Below, one piece after another: positions 11,391-24,479 of a DNA stretch of 64,000 nt. The translations under genes were made by a program, and so were the position numbers. This DNA is from Floccularia luteovirens (taxonomy: Eukaryota > Basidiomycota > Agaricomycetes > Agaricales > Squamanitaceae), in the NCBI GenBank assembly GCA_009739215.1, contig VSJF01000011.1, positions 806,001 through 870,000 of the forward strand. Direction: 5' to 3'. The first letter of the stretch is position 1, and every line of letters begins with the position of its first letter. Below the pieces are notes generated by a model. The model saw only the letters and a list, made by a program, of their open reading frames with translations, was not told the DNA's origin and did not search any database.

Positions 11391-13956
11391 CTATTGCGCA
11401 CTCTGCAACGGCGTACTAGCGCCGCGAAGGAACCGTTGCAGGCCAAATTTGCTTCTCACCTTCCGCAGTCCACTTTGTATGCCTTTGTCTTTGCGTAAGA
11501 AGGTAAACCTTCGCTCATTCGAAGATGTAACAGCCAGCTGCGACGTGCTAGGTGACACTTCCACAGTTCCCTGCTCTGTATTACCGTCCAAGGTGAAAAT
11601 ACCGGTACCACCAAGGAAACTGGGAACACTCAGCCGAGTCTGAGCCGGGCCACTACTGTCGTTGTTGTGACCAACATCTGACACTGCTCTACGTGCCACA
11701 GAGGTCGGTGTATAATGTGTTTTAGGCAACGACCGCTCTGCCACATACTCGTCCATCCAGTTAGGTTCACCTTCCGCGCTACCATCGTCGCTGCCATGGC
11801 TACTCGAACTTTCTGGTGGTGTAGGTAATCCCCTTGGGCTCGATGTTTCCTTCATTTTCCCTTTGCCTTTATCGTTTGCCACAGCATCCTCCTGATCTAT
11901 TCCGACATCCGCTACATCATATTCTTGTTGGTTCGCACTACCTGGAATGATAAGGCGCATTCCCGAGCTGGCTGGTTTATTTTTTGTGGTGTTCGTAACA
12001 CTATTCTGGTCATCGTCTGCTGTGAGTACGGTCCTCGTTGACTTGAAGCTGCTTTCGGCTGGGATGATTGTTGGGCTCTCCAAGTTGGTGGGTCCCATTT
12101 CGCGTTCTTTCCCCTTGGGTGTGCCCAGATTTCCGGCTTGTACTACAACGTCACGGGAACTACGGATCCAAGCGCGACTCCATCCTAGAGCTTCTGCACT
12201 TGTATCCAATATGCCTAGTAGCAATGCCTCACCAATGACTAACGTCGAAGAAGTTGACAAACGGGAGAGTGGATTACCAAGTGAGCTTCCTAGAACTCCT
12301 TCAGGGATAAGATAGGGCACTGCCTTTTCCTGGGCGTTTGGTGACCATGTCGGGCCGGTCGGGCCGAAGTAGGAAGTTGGCGGCGTTGAAGATGGAGAAC
12401 GCGAAGGACTTGATATGGAATAAGCAAATGACAGTAAGAACTGTTCAATGCTCTGCACGATTTTAGGCTTAGAGGAGTCTGAGGAAGCAGAGTATCTGTG
12501 CATCAAAGTGTTCGACCGCGATGTAAGCGAAGGATTTGGAATGTTGTCTGCGCACATATACGAAGGAAGAACATGAATTATGTGAGTTTTTGCTGGCGTA
12601 AAATCGTTATCCAGGTGCATATGTGATGGTGTGACAGGAAAAGGAATTGTGTCTGAGCCCCTCTCACTCACAGATGGTGATGGTGAATGTCTTGGGTGTT
12701 GGCGGAGAAGGGAGAACGTGCGCCGCGGGTCTGATCTAGACGTTTCTGTGGGCTCCGAGGCGGATGAGGACGTGGACAATCTGGTAAACACGGAAAAACG
12801 TGATGTGTCTCGACGTCTAACATTCGAATGACTATGCGCGGAAGAAGGTCTACCCCGAGCTCCTCTAGTGTTGGAGTTCGTTGTTTCAGTTTCTTTCCTC
12901 CTATTATCCAGTGCTTCCATTTTACGCATACTTCCCGGTGGTTCTACCAGAAAAGGTGCTGAGATAGTGGTAATCAAAATGGCATTCTTCAGGACAGCCT
13001 TGTCAGATAGAGAACTCTGTGTCGCGCTAGAAATGAAGTTGAGGATGGCGTCAAACGGATGCTGCTGCAAATCAGTTTGTTTCCTGGATGCTTTGTTTAA
13101 TTTTGAGTAGTTGAGGGAGGAGGTAGATGATGCAGGTGAAGCTGGAGATGAACTCGATTTTGAGTGGAAACGAAATAGAGAAAGGGATGATTGTGATGCA
13201 TTGGATGGAGCAGGAGATGGATATCTCGTAATATTGTCATCTTCTAAAATGGTCTGTACTTTTAGAGGGGATGTGCGCCTGGTACTAAGGGGAGGAGAAG
13301 GGTAGGAAGGTTTATATTCTTCGATGATAGTAAATTCACCAGATGGCCCATTCTCTGTTAATTGCTGTAGCCGGGGCTCTGTGGGCAAAGATCCCTGTCG
13401 CCATAAAGTAGCAAAACGCTGCGCTCTCTCAAGCAGACTAACCAGCCGCACTGCGCCTGAATTGTGGACGTCAAGAGGAGCAGGCAACCGCAGAATGCGA
13501 ACTGTGGGCGCAAGTGCAGAAGAATGCAGAGGTATTGGAGGAGGCAAATGAGAAGCTATAAGAACAAGACTTGAAGAGAGGGAGGGCGCTGATAAGAGTG
13601 GAAGCAAGTCAGCCTGGGAAGGTTCTTAATCGGAGTAAGCGTGTGTATGACGTTAGAGCTGTATATATGGACCAACCTCCAAGAGCCATAATCACCAAAG
13701 GTTTTGGAGAGACAGACGACAAGACATGAGCAGGTATTGACCATGGCTGGAGATTATCTAGGTGAGTGAACGGGTCAAGTGGGAGGTTGGGACGGAAGAC
13801 GTCCGAGGGACGTGCACGTGGGCGTTGCATGGGAGAGGGAAGGAGAGAGAGAGACGGGGCTGACGATGAAGAGGAAGAATCGTCATCGGACGGGGTCATG
13901 ATAGACAGGACTGGGGAAGACGCAAGTGGCCAGAACAGAATAGAAATAAATAGCAT
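11391..13956 (-). CDS. long Ser/Pro-rich basidiomycete protein, function unknown
   Basis: Two exons on the minus strand: 13697-13956 (the junction may differ by a base) and 11391-13613, joined by an intron with donor GTGATT and acceptor CCCAG, giving roughly 828 aa. The protein is rich in Ser, Pro, Thr and Arg with long low-complexity blocks. Better-ordered patches occur near the N-terminus (hydrophobic ADLLPLLSAP, SSLVLIASHLPPP, VRLVSLLERAQRFATLWRQG) and in the middle (IVQSIEQFLLSFAYS, TLVIGEALLLGILDTSAEAL). No catalytic motif is visible. Translation may start at 13956 or at a second Met at 13899; the longer form begins with a hydrophobic stretch. Probably a scaffold or regulatory protein, by composition only. 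Confidence 0.65.
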
Positions 13957-16900
13957 TTTATTACCGTGTCTCCCTCAACTTTGCGGTTCAACCTCCGCCA
14001 CTCCTCGGCATCCCTTCCATGTCGTCACTAATTCAACGGCCGATTCCCTATATGGGGTCTCTCATTGTTTGTGCCTTTTCTTTCACTGCTCATTTGATTC
14101 CTCCCACCGCCAAGCCGTTTCTACCTCCGTTCATCCCCCATCTCATTCCGCCGGTCTACTTTTCTATTTACTTCCCAATGGTCCTGTATCTGTTTCTTCA
14201 CCATTCAGCTATCACCGCGTTTCCTGTACCCCCTATCTCAGTTTAGAAGCGGCGCAGCGAGTTTATGACAACCACTGTCATTCGGGTTGTGAAACACGTT
14301 CAATTATGACTGCTGTAAAAAGTTTTGCACTCAAACCTAGTCTTAGCTGATGAACCCATACGATCTTGCTCAATAGTCTGATAGCTTATCAAAGATTTTA
14401 AACTCTAGTTACTACAGCCAAGTCTTCAAGCACCGCTGCTACTGCTATGTTGAGAACGCGCTGTGGAGTGAACGCGGAAAGGGCATAACGGCCGGATCAC
14501 CGCCGAAAATATCCCGAGAATCGCAAAGGTGAGAACGCATACTCCAGTGTCTTCCCCTTCATAATCTCACGAACGTACCGTCATAATTGACGACAACTCC
14601 TACAGTACATATATCCTTCCACCAGGACACTCATCGCATAACGAAATGTTTGTTTATGGTGGCTCCGAGCCTGTCAAGCTATGTTTGAAACTGTTAACCC
14701 AAAGGCGGTACCATCGACAAGAAATTGTCACCCCATTATTCACGCGGGGACAACCATCGCGCATCATTGATGGGCGTATCCCGCAGTTCAGATTAAGCGA
14801 GACATATATAAGTAAAAGAGTGCTTGGCACAGGTCGTACTTCGTAAATACATGGCCCCATGTAGCGTGGGGGATGCATGGGTTCATGTGTTCCTTATCCG
14901 CATGGACAGTATCAATATTATTACCCATTCACAATGATTCAAGATGACAAAAGGTATTGTATAATGAACACGGGGCTACTGGACTTAGTCCGCGCGGCTC
15001 TACCTGGTGCTTTCCGGACAGTCCAAAGCCGGGTGCCGGACCACACGGCATATCGAACCTACAAGCGGAAATTTAGGGACTTGTCACAGTCTTGAGACAA
15101 GAACATATTATACACTTCTATTCAACAAGATCCAGCCCCTTGAAATGATAAATAAAGACCTTTCTTCATTCTTTATCGAGAGAACTGGCATGTGCCACCG
15201 AGGACGCACTCTGGGTTCTTCCATTCCGGCCAATACTGTACCACTTTTTTCATTCAATCAATCAAGGTTACATGAATGCTTCATCTGTACCTATACTCCG
15301 CGGATAGTAGATGTAGCTCCATGCACATGCCATGGGATGGGTCCCTATCATGGGTGACCGGCATTAAACTAGTAAGATCAACATTAAACGCGGCTGCCAT
15401 GTGTTTCGTTCACATCGAGTCTCAAATGCGTGTATTACAACCACAATGATCGGTTTAATGTAGTCTTAAAAAAACGCTACTACCACCCTTTAGTCGCCTT
15501 CTCAACGTTCAACGTTCAACACTGGGTGAAACTAGACTATGAAACTAGACCATTACATACATAAAACGCACACAAGTTTTCATAGACTCGTTTTTGCGAT
15601 TACTCTCTAACTCCGCTTGCTAATTTCAAACTCAATTATTTCGGGGAGAAAGAGCGCCGTAAAGTCTGCCGGTTTTTTAAAATCCCTCATCAAACCAGAG
15701 TCTTCAATTACAACTTACATCATTGTCTGCCAGTGGTATTTCGAGCCAGAACCAGGTTAATTGTCTCATCAAGATCATTGATATCCATCAATAACCATTT
15801 GTATGGTCACCTAGATGTCAATCACCTCAATAGTCTCCATGGGACAAAATGTATCTTCATGATATATATTGTTTTACTTTTGTTCGAAAGCGACCATAAC
15901 AGGAGATAACCGGACACGAAACCGAAAAGAAACTCTCCGGCATCAACGTTCGTTTATCATAGTCTTGTTTAGGTCTCGCCATTCGGCTTGTCTCACGTTC
16001 TTCCGGTTCAACACACCAAATGCATCATCAATTACACACCTTTCATCTGAAAAGAGTGTTCACAACTCCACTGATATAATGGTCAAAGTCTCAATGCGAT
16101 ACGCATGTCACCTGGATAACAATCATGCGCTTGTTACAGCACGTTTGCTGTGATAGTTTCTAAAAACAGTGCTCAGAAGGTCTGAATTGCTAGGCTATTG
16201 ATGGAAACACCTTCTAGGGACCCAGGAACAGAAGGTATAGAAGTGTCCTATTTTCATTCATCTTGCAAATTTATAGCTGGCTTTCAGAAGTTAAAAGACA
16301 TCAATCATTATATCATAATTGACGGAACCGAAAACCCAAGCACTAACCACTTACGGAGGTATCGCTTTTGGTTTGGTTGTGGCCCTATAACATAAACTGC
16401 CAAGAGTTCAACTGGAGACTTGAGGGGAGAAAATCCACTTCAGACAATTGTGAGAAAAGCGGAAAAACTATTTCTCACCTCATCCAGTACTACATCTGAA
16501 AGCACTCTTTCTGGAACAGAAAAGTAATCCACTTGTGAGAAGTAGAAGGGGATTCTTGCCCGTCCGGTCCGAGCTATTCCCTGATCGTCATTGCTATAAA
16601 GACAGTTTCTTTGTATAGACGGATGAATTTGGAAGTTGCAAAAAAGCATGCAGTATTGATAAACCACAAGGGGTTACCAGTTAAGGTCTATTTTAGAAAC
16701 CTCTCGATTATACTTTTGAACCTAAAAACATGGGGCATACACATGCGTGTCCTGGTTTATTAGTAGTGGTGCTACGATACAATTTATAAGTGATAGGTGT
16801 GATAGCTTTAACCACCGTGCATGCGTCACGCCGGATTGATAGAAAAAAATACTTTTCGGGGGTGTAAAATGTCGTATTATGACATAATTGTGAACGGAAG

Positions 16901-17190
16901 CATTTCATAATTAAGTAACGATGGTGAGGTGCGGAGTGCACCGCGAGTTTCGGCGTTGACAGGTTGCTCTTGGCTACAGAAAAGGGGACTTGAAGGCTAG
17001 TTGGAACAGCAGTAAGAAAGGCGTCTCAATTATCGCCAAGAAACCAAGGATTTGATGGATATATAAAACTGTTGGAATTTTTAACGATCAAAGCGTAGCA
17101 GGCGTAAGCAAGTGCTTGAACAGGTGGATGAAATCACTGACAACGTAGCTGATGAGACACATACAACCTTCCATATCAAGATCAAGGTCT
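13957..17190. other. 3.2 kb gene-poor region
   Basis: No conserved protein found on either strand. ORFs of 60-195 codons exist, including one at 13766-14350 that is partly antisense to the Ser-rich gene, but none looks coding. Small direct repeats occur near 15501-15550 (AACGTTC units and GAAACTAGAC units). It lies between the 5' end of the Ser-rich gene and the 3' end of FMT1. Confidence 0.45.
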
Positions 17191-18643
17191 TTATCTCGGC
17201 AATCCCAGCTGCACCTCGCCCTGTATAACCAATCCCAAACTTTTCGCACCATTCCACCAAGCGCCTGCATCTATCAGGGCTTTCCCTTCCTGTTTGACCA
17301 TGGGGACACATAGGACAGAGCCTTCTGCACAACGTATTAGCAGGGCATTACTCCTTTTATCATATAAAGCCATTCCAGGACTTGACGATAGATTCCGGGG
17401 ATAATCCGTTAATACCGAAAGAGAATGAAGTTGCAATGTTTTCCCCCCATACATTGTCAGATGGGTTATCAGTGGTCGCTAGATATGTAAGGAGCAAGAT
17501 GAGTGATAGCAACCTATTCAATAGCGAAGCAACATACCTGGTGGGAGATGCCACGATGGCGGCGAACAATGGCCTCTGCTGTCATGTGAGAAAAGTCGAT
17601 ACTGGAGTCGGCGATAGATATCATAGGCGCAAATGGTGCAGTTTTTACGTCGGCTTGCGGGGTGGGCGCGGCCTTAGTTGATAAACTGAGATAATCATCT
17701 TACAACATTTCAATAGACGCATACCCTTCCAGCTTGCATATCTCTGAGAACAGAAACTAAAAGTTTGCCTCCCTCCTTTGCTAACATACTTCGCAAAGGA
17801 GTAAATTCAATATCCTCGGGGATTTGCTGAGAAAAAACAATCAGCATCGTCTTTCATTTCAGGGTACGGTCCAGTTACCAATTTGGTAGAACCCCAAATC
17901 CCTCCCGCATCAATCCCTTCCTTCTTCTTCAACATCTCTATAACACATACTCCAGTTTCAGTCTCTCCATTTATCAACGTGTGTTGAATAGGTGCTGGCC
18001 CTCGATATGCTGGAAGTAGAGAAGGATGCACATTTAGACGTTTCGTAGGCTGAAATAATGATAGTTGAGACTGGGGAAGAATCCGCCCGAAAGATGCCGT
18101 CACAAGGAGATGATTGTTAGGAGGTGGAGTTGAAGTTGGATAAAAGGGAGAAGGCAGCTAAACGAAACTGAGATTCCGCTCGATCTTGTAAAACAATGAA
18201 CGAACCTTCCAGAGCTTGTATTCTGGTTTGGTGTGAGGAATGGTGTGTACTTTCAAGTCCAACGATTTCCCTAATGCTTTCAATGGGGCTATCACAATCT
18301 GAGGATTAGTAACATGTTTCGTGCCCTCCGACTAGTGCAAACGTACAAATTGAAAGTTGCGAACCGCGTCGTCCGACGCGTGTGTCAGGATGCGTTGCAA
18401 TAGTGATATCTTCCCATACATCTACGCATCTATGAAGCTTGAAATTTGTATATGAATTCATCTATACATATCTTACTAACCAGTTGCTGTAAACAGTTCC
18501 TGAAGAACAAGGCAGGAAAACTCGTCGCGACCCATGAAAAGAACGTTGTATTTTGTATTCAGGGCATGGTTGCTGAAAGCTTTGCGTAAGCAGTTCTGTT
18601 GCTGTATTTGAAGATAGAACTTTGATGATCTATAATATGACAT
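17191..18643 (-). CDS. FMT1: mitochondrial methionyl-tRNA formyltransferase
   Basis: Formylates initiator Met-tRNA in mitochondria using 10-formyl-tetrahydrofolate. Exons (minus): 18481-18643, 18347-18421, 18206-18288, 17879-18157, 17725-17826, 17538-17672 and 17191-17478; every junction keeps frame. After a presequence the Rossmann-like start reads YNVLFMGRDEFSCLVLQEL. The catalytic region shows LNVHPSLLPAYRGPAPIQHT (the conserved NxHPSLLPxYRG block) and GIDAGGIW. The C-terminal domain shows APFAPMISIADS and VRRHRGISHQ. The end is GLPR-stop at 17191. Length and domain order match the eukaryotic family. The exon 3 acceptor (GTGATAG) was chosen because it is the only one that keeps SPLKALGKSLDLKVHTIP in frame. 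Confidence 0.9.
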
Positions 18644-19210
18644 TGTTCTCGACAATCCAAAGAGCGGAAAAAAGATTAGTGTGCAGTGGCTGTGACGTGT
18701 AGTTTGCCTTCACCATTCCGTGAAAACAATAACAAGCAGTAATAACTACTTACCACGACGACGATGCTTTCCAACACTCGTTCAGAATTCAAGACTCCTA
18801 CACAATCTCCGGAATCTTTCATACGATGATTTTGTCATCATTGCATCAAGCCATTCTTTGATCCTATTACTATTAAATTACTATACGAAGCACAGGTTTC
18901 CTGTCGATCATACATGTATTAACACTGTATCAATTAGTTATAGTCGGGTGTAGTTACTCTTCTATGTATTGTTCCTGTGCTGGTATACCTGTTTACACGC
19001 TTTGCCATGATTCTGTGTGTTAGGACACCCTAGACCTGGTGTTCTGCCACCCAGGCAGTTATCTGCACGTATCTTGTTTGGTGAATATGAATGTACTAAC
19101 ACTCACTGGACTCACAAATAGTATGATATTAATGAACACAACTCCCCCATACACCGTTGTGGTTGGATAGATTACAAGCTCTAGATGGCATCATGATCAG
19201 TATAGAAAGG
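18644..19210. other. intergenic, FMT1 5' side to J-protein 3' side
   Basis: No gene recognised. It holds the FMT1 promoter region and the terminator region of the J-protein gene. Confidence 0.5.
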
Positions 19211-20546
19211 TCACTCATTAGCTTCCTGTTCTCTAATCTCTCGTTCTAGTCTCTCCCTTTCTGCCTGCCGAAGCCTCATCAGTGTCAGTGATTCATAGTC
19301 TATGCCACCGCTGTTTATCGGTGGCGGTTCTCGAGGATATGAAAGAGGTGTCTCGGGCTAGAAATTGTTAGCCATATGATTATATAAGCCAAGCAATACA
19401 CACGTACTAGGCTCTCAGGGAACGACGCAAATGACGACGACGAACTTTTATTTGCTTTATGTTGGGGTAGCTCCCCTTCTTCGCCCTCACGTTTTTCGGG
19501 TACTGGAGGTGTCGGAGGGTTTGGTGCACCAAGTTTGCCCATTTTCTTTAGCCAGTCGAGAATCAAAGGCTCTTTTCCTCCAACCCAACCAATTTCTATC
19601 CCATCCAGCCCACGATCCGCTCGCCCCGAAGCACATACCGCAGCGAATGCGTTTCCAATTTGTTTAAATGGGACGAGTGCAGTTCCAGACTTTGGAAGCT
19701 TTGTAGCTTTCGAATCTTGCTCGACATCACCTTTCTTACCTTTAGAGGGCTTTAAGGAGAGTACGATTGATTCAACATCGGTTTCCCCAAATTGGGCGAG
19801 TAAAGTAGCAATGGAAGTTGGGGTGACTAGAGTTGGGTGTCTCTTAAGAGTGAATTTCAAGCGGACTGTGGTATCCAATGGGCCTTCACGGGAATAAAAT
19901 TAATAGTGTACTATGGACAAGATATGGATGACTCACTCAGTGCAGGTGGCAACCTTTCCTCATCCTGTCGCTCTTTTGCACGTAGTGTCTCCTGCTCCAG
20001 TCTCCTCATTTCCTGCTCCTTTTCCTCGCGCATGCGTCTCCCCTCATCCTTGATCTTCTCCGTTGCCTGCCATCTTTCCACCTCTTCCTTCTGCTTTTCT
20101 GCTCGCGCTTTCTTAAACACACGTTCACGCTCTTCAAGCTCTTCAACAAGATTTTTCCGTTTGTTATCATATGACTTAAAACGTTCCTCCCTGGCCCGTT
20201 TCACACGCATTTTGGCATCGAGGGCCAGCCTGCGTAGAGGATCGAGCAAAAGCTCGTACGCCTGATTGAGTTCATGGAATTTGCGTGCTAGACAATTACG
20301 AGTATTAGCCAGATAAGCGTATTAACGTAGATTAGCTTGAGCACACCGGCATCAGGGTTGTTTGGGTTCTGTTGATGATGAGTATTCAAAAGTGAACAAA
20401 ATTTTGTAGAGTAAAATGAAACGTACCCTATCTGGATGAACCTTGAGGGAACGCTGTCTGTAAGCAGACTTGATTTCTTGTTCCGTTGCCTCAAGTTTAA
20501 TATCAAGGAGTTCATACGCATTCAGTTCATCATCAATGCCGGACAT
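19211..20546 (-). CDS. J-domain plus RRM protein, DNAJC17/Cwf23-like
   Basis: Exons (minus): 20427-20546, 20347-20368 (22 nt), 19937-20287, 19408-19883 and 19211-19357. The N-terminal J domain shows YELLDIKLEATEQEIKSAYR, the HPD motif (KVHPDR) split by an intron, and ARKFHELNQAYELLLDP. A long charged coiled coil follows (RAREERFKSYDNKRKNLVEE and RMREEKEQEMRRLEQET). An RRM-like region begins TTVRLKFTLKRHP and includes ALVPFKQIGNAFAAV. J domain, coiled coil and RRM in that order is the layout of DNAJC17 and fission yeast Cwf23, which act with the spliceosome. The C-terminus (ESLTLMRLRQAERERLEREI) is also conserved in this family. Confidence 0.88.
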
Positions 20547-21120
20547 GACTGTGATAGGCCAACTATCTTTGATCCATTAACTTTGTTCTGTGAACGCATG
20601 GTTGTAAACAGCAACAAGCACCTGAAGACATAGGCAACATATGTTTAAAACGAATCTTCCAGGTTACTACTGTACATATATAAATCACATTGTGACAAGA
20701 CTGCTGAAGCCCACATACTTATGGCTACCATAGGGCTCCGTACCCCACCAGCAATAAATGGGATTATAAAAAAAGTCGAAAACCCTCCAAAATATGTACA
20801 TAAGTACCTTGTAAGCACCAATCCCGCACTTATATCCGATCATCCACTGACACCAGCCCAACCATCAGATCAAGGCAGGATCATCAAGTAATGATGTTCA
20901 AAGTTGGGCACCACTATCAACAAATCTGTCGGTCGGTCGGAGCTGTTTCTCGAAGACAAAGAATGCTCTAACAATTCCGAGTTACACTATCAAAGAATCC
21001 TGGTTGTAATGATCACATTTGCCGATATATAACAAGGTCAAGAGCAAAATGAAGAAACATCGCCCGCTCGAGCTTGAGCTTGAATATTGACAACTAATTA
21101 TCGAGAACAAATCGAAGAAA
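20547..21120. other. divergent intergenic region
   Basis: Lies between the 5' ends of the J-protein gene (minus) and the membrane-protein gene (plus), so it should hold both promoters. No other feature was seen. Confidence 0.5.
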
Positions 21121-22517
21121 ATGGCTGGTGAAATGTGAGTATATTCTTCCCTGATATGGCGCAGTATGACTTGAAGATGGTTCAAACGGCTAGATTCTCC
21201 TCTCAAATTTCTTACTTTGAACTAGTTGGATTTGCCTTGCTTGGATATGATTATTGTGAGTTTTATGAGATGTCTAATCGTATTTCCATGCTGAACCAGT
21301 TTAGGCTTGACATTTCCACAAGAGGTATTTCTCAAACCTGTTAGCATACTTACCTGACTGAAATTGTTCGAGGTTGAACGAGTATGGAAACAGAAATTGA
21401 GGGTACCTGCACTCCTTTTCTTGGTGAACCGTTATTTGGGTCTTATATACCAATTTGCATGCCTCATAATACGTAAGAAGCTATTGTATTTGTGCTGGTT
21501 TGTTATTTAATTCTATTTTTTCAAGCCAATAATTTTATGAAGACAGATGATGACGCATTGTGGGTGGCCCCGCTTACAGGTTCATTGATTCATTCTGATT
21601 ATCAAGTTCAAAAGAAATCTTCCGGTTCTGAATTTCAAGGAGGTTACAGCAGTGATTCTTGTTGTTAGTAAGTCTATGGGTTCAAAATGTTTGTGCGCCA
21701 ACCTGAAGCCAGATTTATAGTTTGTGAACGTATGTTCAACGAACCCAATTCATTTCGTTATCCTTTTGATGCTTCATAATTAGTTGTTATGACTGTCAGA
21801 GTGTACGCTCTATATGGCTGTAACCACATCCTCCTTGGTTCCATGCTCACACTGATAGCGGCACAATTTGCTCTCGCTGTGAGCTTTTTTATTGAAGGGT
21901 TATATGGCAATGGATTCGCAATTGTAGGACTTTTCGGTATTATTATAGAAGGAAAGGGAATAAACTCATGTGAGTCCAGATTGTCAACTGTAAATATGAC
22001 GCTTACAGAAGTGTATTATGAAGTTGTCCTGTGGAGCACTGCCTTCGTTATAGACACCATTGTCTTCGTTCTGACGTTGCGAAAAACTCACAGATACTTC
22101 AAGAATAGTCAAGTTGCACCGTATGTCTCATTCTTAAACATTTGAACCTCTAGCCCAGCTGATGACAGGAATTTTCCAGATTATTGCACCTTTTTTTCAG
22201 AGACGGGGTCGTGTACTTCCTTGTTATAGGAACCTCTAACCTGATAAGTGCTCTTGCAACCCTAGTATTTGTGAGCCTTTGCTACCCTTGTTATCTTTCC
22301 CGTCCCAGGTCTGACTACTTTGAAGCGTTTACCCACTCAACTCTCACTGTCATCACAATTCTGTGCATCGATCACGTCGCTCTTGGTGTCTCGCCTTGTA
22401 CTCAACATTCGCAATGGAAGTGATCCAGCTTCATATAGCAGTATTTCAACTCTTATGATTGGCAACTTGGGTGGAGCCATGGATGAATTAGTTGATGAGG
22501 ATATGGACGACGTTTGA
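21121..22517 (+). CDS. DUF6533-type multi-pass membrane protein
   Basis: Exons that I can place: 21121-21134, 21194-21255, 21306-21325 (20 nt) and 21373-21472, then several more to a stop near 22517. Family marks are YDYCLTFPQEVERVW, LRVPALLFLVNRYLGLIYQF, the loop element MTVRVYALYG and the later helix LWSTAFVIDTIVFVLTLRKT. These fit the basidiomycete DUF6533 group, predicted seven-helix proteins sometimes likened to GPCRs. The C-terminal exon carries SITSLLVSRLVLNIRNG and ends in an acidic tail. The exons between 21473 and 22310 are only partly worked out, so the middle could contain an undetected lesion. Ligand and role are unknown. Confidence 0.7.
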
Positions 22518-22943
22518 TTTCAACGAAACTTATCTCGGCATATGAGATATCTCCACAACATACTTTTGATATCAGCAGCATCTAGTACTATGTATACTTG
22601 ATAGCAGTTGGCAGTGCTGTTAAATTTATATATAGTATTCCAACAACTCTAACTTATCGAGAGGACTCAACGTTTCAATTAATACCTTTTCGACGAATCA
22701 TCTGAGACACAAAGATATAATCAAAAGTGGCATAATGATATGATCGAGAAAGAGTCATCAAAAATCAAAGATCAACATGATTGGTCCAAACTGTTTATTC
22801 GAGCAAGCGGTCAAGTCGGAATTTACGATTGGACCTTCATGATCAACAAAACCGTAACAGAGAACAAAGATCAGTCATAAAATTTTTCTTCTTCTGGGCG
22901 GTAAAATACGCAAAAGATATACCAATCCATCAAGTCATTGAAG
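22518..22943. other. intergenic, promoter side of the PPCS gene
   Basis: AT-rich, with no gene recognised. Confidence 0.45.
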
Positions 22944-24320
22944 ATGATAACAGAGCCGACATCCTTCTCCGCCGAGTCTTATTTTGCAACACAGTTACCT
23001 CCGCAAACTCTTCAACAAGATGTGAATGGGGTCAGAGCGTTTGTAGCAAAGCAAGTGAAAGCAGGCAGGAGGGTTGTATTGGTTACGGTGTGTTTCAAAC
23101 ACTGTTTCTTTGAAAAAAATAATGATTTTATTGAAAATACTAATTAGAGTGGTGGCACAACTGTTCCTTTAGAGCTCAACGTGTGAGCGCGTTTAGTTGT
23201 CGCGCAAATTTTGCATCAGAAGCTCACACTGTTCCCAATATCGCACCATTTGGGTTCTTCATACATTAGTGTTCGATTCTTAGACAACTTTAGTGCTGGT
23301 ATGGCCTTATCTTATCTTTAATATTTTTGAACCCCCTAATTGCTGCAAGGATATTAGGTACGCGAGGAGCGACATCCGCAGAATACTTCCTCAAAGCTGG
23401 CTATGCTGTCATTTTCATGCACAGACAGTTCAGCTTGCAACCCTTCAGCAGGCACTATTCGCATTCCACTAATCCATTCCTTGACTTCCTCGAAATAGAA
23501 GATCCAGAGGGTGGCAAAAAGGATGGCGCTACACCACGAATCTCTGTCACCCCCGATAAAAGAGAGGATCTACTCGAAGTTCTGACAATGTATAAAGCTG
23601 TTCACTCTACTGGGGCACTACACACTCTCACTTTCGTGACGGTGAATGATTATCTGTGGCTTCTTCGTGCAGTCAGTCAGGAGTTGTCTGTACTCCGGAG
23701 AAAAGCTCTGTATTATCTTGCAGCTGCAGTCAGTGATTTCTTCTTGCCAAGACAAAAAATGGTATCTTCTATCTCATTCTTATCATACGCCGAAATGTTG
23801 ATTTTAACATTTTTTATTAGTCTGAACACAAAATACAATCCGGAAAGGGGAACCTCTCAATAGAAATGGACCAAGTCCCCAAGATACTCAAACCCATGGT
23901 AGAAGAGTGGACGCGTGATGGATACATCGTTTCTTTCAAGGTATTCTCTATGATTCATTGTCATTCCATCGATAAACCAACCAACCACCCTCGCAACAGT
24001 TAGAGACAGATCAGACTCTCCTTATACCAAAAGCTCGCGCTGCACTGGAACGCTACGGACACCAAGTAGTAATCGGAAACGACCTCCATCGGCGTAAATA
24101 CGAAGTCGTCTTCGTTTCACGTACTCGCGCGAACAACACAGACCCAGCATTGAGCACTCATTCAGATTCAGAATCCAACGCCTCACAATTCATGGAATCA
24201 TGGCTCCGGATAGATAATCTTTCCAACACAACATCTACTATCCAAAATAAAGAAATAGAAGAGGATATTGTAGGAGAGTTAGTTAAACGGCATACATTAT
24301 GGATTGAAGGAAGTGTGTAA
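22944..24320 (+). CDS. CAB2: phosphopantothenate-cysteine ligase (CoA biosynthesis)
   Basis: Joins 4'-phosphopantothenate to cysteine in coenzyme A synthesis. Exons: 22944-23087, 23148-23182, 23270-23298, 23358-23761, 23821-23940 and 24000-24320, all in frame (about 350 aa). The nucleotide-binding start reads VVLVT then SGGTTVPLELN, VRFLDNFSAG and TRGATSAEYFLKAGYAVIF. The centre has YYLAAAVSDFF. The C-terminal part has KIQSGKGNLSIEMDQVPKIL and RYGHQVVIGNDLHRRKYEVV. These are the hallmarks of eukaryotic PPCS. The second exon ends at GTGAGC rather than GTGTGA because only that donor keeps VRFLDNFSAG in frame. The symbol follows the yeast gene. Confidence 0.9.
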
Positions 24321-24479
24321 AACAAATTGTCTGTATTTAAAAACAAAAACAAGTAGGTTTGTTATAACATGAATGCACTAAGAACAACATAAAGTATGAT
24401 ACAACACCCTCCTAGTAAGACTTCGTATTAAACATGTCAGTAAAGGGTATATGTATGATCGCAAACAGTGTGAAGTTTC

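Noticed and set aside
10897..11446. Two overlapping ORFs of about 145 codons on the minus strand, rich in aromatic and hydrophobic residues
   Set aside because: They overlap each other and the end of the Ser-rich gene, are in AT-rich 3' sequence and carry no family feature.
13766..14350. 194-codon plus-strand ORF
   Set aside because: Its first part is antisense to the first exon of the Ser-rich protein gene; the rest has no recognisable domain.
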